Source of the DNA: CAZWZG01 sp964638245
Lineage (GTDB): Bacteria > Pseudomonadota > Alphaproteobacteria > Rhodobacterales > Rhodobacteraceae
DNA length: 15,010 nucleotides
Assembly (NCBI GenBank): GCA_964638245.1
Contig: CAZWZG010000074.1
Coordinates: 1 to 15,010 of the forward strand
Reading direction: 5' to 3'
The notes beneath the pieces are model-generated. The model searched no databases, had not been told where the DNA came from, and saw only the letters and a program-made list of their open reading frames with translations. This document shows positions 12,649 through 15,010 of the stretch, piece by piece. Every line of letters starts with the position of its first letter. Positions within the stretch are counted from its first letter, which is position 1. The translations under genes and the position numbers were made by a program.

Positions 12649-13452
12649 CTATGCGCCTTGTTCCGGGCCATGCTCTCCAGCCAACCCAACCACCACCGCC
12701 CGCGCCCAAGCATAAAACGCCGCGCCACCCTTGTACGCTACCGTCTTCGGCGACTGCGCCTCCATCGCCGCCAGCAATGCCCGCGCCTCCTCCGGCTCCA
12801 GCCCGGTGACCGGCATCACGCTCGTGCGAATGCCAAACACGACCGCGCCCGTCCCTTTCAGGCGCCGAAACGTCTGCCGCTCGCTTCGAAGATACACCTC
12901 GCCTCCCGCCGCGGCCTGACCAAGCGGCGCAAACAGTTCGGGCGACGAATGCAGCATCCAGTTGTGGCGCACCAACATTGGTGCTGGGCGGATCGCCTCG
13001 AACACCCGGTTCACCCGCCGCGCCAGATCGCCGTCATAATCCGGCACCGGCCCGTGGATCTCCGTCAGCGGCTGGCCCATCTTTTCGGCCAGAACCCAGT
13101 GGGACGGAAAACACAGCACCGCAGCCACCAACCGATATTCTTCCGCGCCCTCTTCCCGATCCAGAATGCAGAAATCCTCGGTCACGCGACGCCCCAGGTC
13201 GCCAAGCGGGTCCTCCCCCGCCTCTTTGCCCGTCACATCCCGGTAAAGCTCGTCACACGCCGTTCTCGCCTGCGGCAGCATCGCGATCACCTCGTCCCGG
13301 CGCGTGTCGATCAACTCCGCGCGGTACGCAAGCTGCGCCGGTCCATCCGGCTGATCCGTAATCCAATCGGCATCGTCCAACGGCGCCAACCCAGGCAGGC
13401 GCGTGTCCACAAACGGCATCACCGGCAGACGGTCCAAAAGGATCGCGGTCAC
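12649..13452 (-). CDS. DUF3445 protein, HODM alpha-subunit-like
   Basis: This 267-residue cytoplasmic protein belongs to the DUF3445 family, which includes the haem-binding alpha subunit of heme-dependent oxidative N-demethylase (HODM). Typical family segments are FPSHWVLAEKMGQPLTEIHGPVP (114-136), RHNWMLHSSPELF and RQTFRRLKGTGAVVFGIRT. The conserved His and Arg residues there are candidates for haem or substrate contacts, but I cannot assign them individually. No other HODM subunit genes are in the window, so demethylase activity is not implied. The start is GTG 13450-13452, chosen because TAGGGG, overlapping the stop of the preceding gene, forms a ribosome site and the gap is only 6 bases. 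ATG 13417-13419 is an alternative without a site. Translational coupling with the TerB-like gene is likely, and a terminator follows. Confidence 0.9.
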   Translation of the reverse strand: MTAILLDRLPVMPFVDTRLPGLAPLDDADWITDQPDGPAQLAYRAELIDTRRDEVIAMLPQARTACDELYRDVTGKEAGEDPLGDLGRRVTEDFCILDREEGAEEYRLVAAVLCFPSHWVLAEKMGQPLTEIHGPVPDYDGDLARRVNRVFEAIRPAPMLVRHNWMLHSSPELFAPLGQAAAGGEVYLRSERQTFRRLKGTGAVVFGIRTSVMPVTGLEPEEARALLAAMEAQSPKTVAYKGGAAFYAWARAVVVGLAGEHGPEQGA

Positions 13453-13458
13453 GCGCCC

Positions 13459-13884
13459 CTACAGCACCATGTGCCGCACCCGCGCCCCGCGTTCGATCGC
13501 AGCTGCATGCAGCCGGTCCAGTTCCAGCTCGTATCGGATCTCTTCCAGCATCCGCAGTTCCGCCTCGCCCGCACGACCATCCGCAGCGGCCACATCACAG
13601 GCCATCGCATAGGCCGCCTCGAACATCCGGTCCGGCAACGCATCGCGCACCCGCTGGAACATCGTGTCCAACCCATCCTCACGCTCGAACAATTCGAACA
13701 CCGCCTCGGCCACCGCCGCAATCCGCGCCGCATCATAGTCCTTGAAGACCGGCAGATGGCCGACCATCCGCTCAATCGACAAGAGCTCGGACGACCGCAT
13801 GTTCTCGTCCGAGGCCGACGTGGCCAGCATGACCGCCACCAGGGCATCCTGCCCGGTGAAGCGCGTTTTGGGATCGGGGGTCAT
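13459..13884 (-). CDS. TerB-like (tellurite resistance family) protein
   Basis: This 141-residue all-helical cytoplasmic protein resembles the TerB family. The core DVAAADGRAGEAELRMLEEI (about residues 97-116) shows the Asp/Glu pattern thought to bind divalent metal, and a related stretch near SASDENMRSSELLSIERM (23-40) repeats the idea, as expected for the two-fold TerB domain. Despite the name, single TerB-like genes outside ter operons are not known to give tellurite resistance, and no other ter genes are here. Start ATG 13882-13884 has AAGGA upstream at about eight bases. It is the first gene of a two-gene operon with the DUF3445 gene and diverges from lysS; 88 bases lie between the two start codons. 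Confidence 0.88.
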   Translation of the reverse strand: MTPDPKTRFTGQDALVAVMLATSASDENMRSSELLSIERMVGHLPVFKDYDAARIAAVAEAVFELFEREDGLDTMFQRVRDALPDRMFEAAYAMACDVAAADGRAGEAELRMLEEIRYELELDRLHAAAIERGARVRHMVL

Positions 13885-13916
13885 GGAAGAAATCCTTATT
13901 CGATGACGCCAATTTA

Positions 13917-13945
13917 TTGACGCCCACGCAGTCGGGCAATAGGAG
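13917..13945 (+). promoter_or_regulatory. candidate lysS promoter
   Basis: TTGACG (13917-13922), 17 bases, TAGGAG (13940-13945) resembles a sigma-70 promoter with a good -35 and a weak -10. It is 27 bases upstream of the lysS start codon, in the divergent gap before the TerB-like gene. The assignment rests on spacing and the -35 element only. Confidence 0.35.
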
Positions 13946-13972
13946 AAGGCGCCATTTCAAAGGACAATTCCC

Positions 13973-15010
13973 ATGAGCGACCTCCGCGACGCCGCACTGA
14001 GCGCAAAAGCCTGGCCTTTCGAAGAAGCCCGCCGGGTGCTCAAACGCGTCCAGAAATCGCCGCCCGAAAAAGGGTATGTCCTGTTCGAAACCGGCTACGG
14101 CCCCTCCGGCCTGCCCCATATCGGCACCTTTGGCGAGGTGGCGCGCACCACAATGGTGCGCCGCGCGTTCGAACAGATCTCGGACATGCCCACCAAGCTC
14201 ATCTGCTTTTCCGACGACATGGACGGGATGCGCAAAGTTCCTAGCAATGTGCCGAACCAAGAACAGATGACAGAGGACCTGAACCTGCCGCTGACCCGCG
14301 TCCGCGACCCCTTCGGCACGCACGAAAGCTTCGCCCACCACAACAACGCCCGCCTGCGCGCGTTCCTGGACGGGTTCGGTTTCGAATACGACTTCGCCTC
14401 CTCGACCGAGTACTACACCTCGGGCCGCTTTGACGAGATGCTCCAGACCGCGCTGGAACGCTTCGACAAGATCATGGAGATCATGCTGCCCACGCTCGGC
14501 GCGGACCGCCAGGCGACCTATTCGCCCTTCCTGCCCGTCAGCCCGAAAACGGGTCACGTGCTTCAGGTGGCAACGCTCGAGCGAAACGTCCAAAAAGGCA
14601 CGATCGTCTACGAGGAACCCGATGGCGAGCGCGTTGAAATCCCGGTCACGGGCGGCAACGTCAAAATGCAATGGAAGCCCGACTGGGCCATGCGCTGGGC
14701 CGCGCTGGGCGTCGATTACGAGATGTCCGGCAAGGACCTCATCGACAGCGTCACGCAAGCCACCAAGATCTGCCGCGCACTCGGCAAACCCCAGCCCGAA
14801 ACACTGACCTACGAACTCTTCAACGACGAGCACGGCCAGAAGATCTCGAAATCCAAGGGCAACGGTCTATCGATGGAAGACTGGCTGCGCTACGCCGCGC
14901 CCGAGAGCCTGTCTTACTTCATGTACCAGAAGCCAAAGACGGCCAAGCGGCTCTATTTCGACGTGATCCCCAAGGCGGTGGACGAATACCACCAGCAACT
15001 GCGCGCCTAT
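13973..15010 (+). CDS. lysS: lysyl-tRNA synthetase, class I (5' part, runs off the window)
   Basis: The frame is open from ATG 13973-13975 to the end of the window (346 codons), so the anticodon-binding C-terminal part is missing. The enzyme attaches lysine to tRNA-Lys in the cytoplasm. It is the class I (archaeal-type) enzyme, which many alphaproteobacteria use in place of the class II form. The class I signatures are present: GPSGLPHIGT with HIG at residues 49-51, and KISKS at 290-294 in place of KMSKS. The Rossmann-fold catalytic core and the connecting insert between them have normal spacing. The start has AAAGGA about eight bases upstream. A long open frame on the opposite strand over this gene is a by-product of high GC content. 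The class I form is written lysK in some annotations. Confidence 0.95.
   Translation, partial: MSDLRDAALSAKAWPFEEARRVLKRVQKSPPEKGYVLFETGYGPSGLPHIGTFGEVARTTMVRRAFEQISDMPTKLICFSDDMDGMRKVPSNVPNQEQMTEDLNLPLTRVRDPFGTHESFAHHNNARLRAFLDGFGFEYDFASSTEYYTSGRFDEMLQTALERFDKIMEIMLPTLGADRQATYSPFLPVSPKTGHVLQVATLERNVQKGTIVYEEPDGERVEIPVTGGNVKMQWKPDWAMRWAALGVDYEMSGKDLIDSVTQATKICRALGKPQPETLTYELFNDEHGQKISKSKGNGLSMEDWLRYAAPESLSYFMYQKPKTAKRLYFDVIPKAVDEYHQQLRAY

Noticed and set aside
12658..13920. 420-codon plus-strand open frame opposite the TerB-like/DUF3445 operon
   Set aside because: It is basic and His/Arg-rich without domains, crosses the junction of two well-supported genes, and has no ribosome site.
13772..14833. 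353-codon minus-strand open frame over the start of lysS
   Set aside because: The plus strand encodes class I lysyl-tRNA synthetase with HIG and KISKS motifs, running off the window end. The minus frame is a shadow that also overlaps the TerB-like gene.

Overview
The window reads as chromosomal DNA of an alphaproteobacterium, most likely a Rhodobacteraceae (roseobacter-type) member. The basis is high-GC coding with C/G-rich third positions, a class I (archaeal-type) lysyl-tRNA synthetase, an otsBA trehalose operon, an FNR-type box and a CtrA-type box, and several small protein families that I associate with that family. No rRNA, tRNA, CRISPR array or prophage structural cluster is visible.

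Layout. 1-399 is the 3' end of uvrB. 407-1030 is a lower-GC gene of HEPN-like character whose stop codon falls inside a REP-type hairpin. 1027-1599 is a compact RAYT module: an IS200-like Y1 transposase gene on the minus strand, with REP sequences in direct and inverted orientation at its edges. Minus-strand genes follow for a zinc-ribbon protein (1601-1873), a four-helix membrane protein (1955-2332), and two tandemly duplicated cold-shock protein units, each with its own promoter region, leader hairpin and intrinsic terminator (2404-3225). The otsB-otsA trehalose operon (3260-5415, minus) comes next. On the plus strand are a secreted small protein (5474-5899), an unrecognised 221-residue protein (5939-6604) and a decayed YHYH-domain gene (6683-7444) with a damaged start codon and an internal stop. 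A universal stress protein gene (7441-7848, minus) follows, with an FNR-like box at the class II activation distance. A 763-residue beta-helix (pectate-lyase/tailspike-like) protein without signal peptide occupies 7970-10261 (minus); its upstream region carries a perfect TTAA-N7-TTAA CtrA-type box and a long imperfect hairpin. Then come a DUF4864 exported protein (10447-10860, minus), a PBP4-type D,D-carboxypeptidase (11016-12494, plus), a coupled TerB-like/DUF3445 gene pair (12649-13884, minus), and the 5' part of lysS (from 13973, plus), which runs off the window.

Much of the window is housekeeping or stress physiology: DNA repair, cold shock, osmoprotection by trehalose, anaerobic/universal stress and cell-wall remodelling. 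The parts most worth a second look are the RAYT/REP module and its HEPN-like neighbour, the beta-helix gene with its CtrA-type box and hairpin, and the FNR-type promoter of the universal stress gene. I found no clear new multi-gene defence or mobile system.
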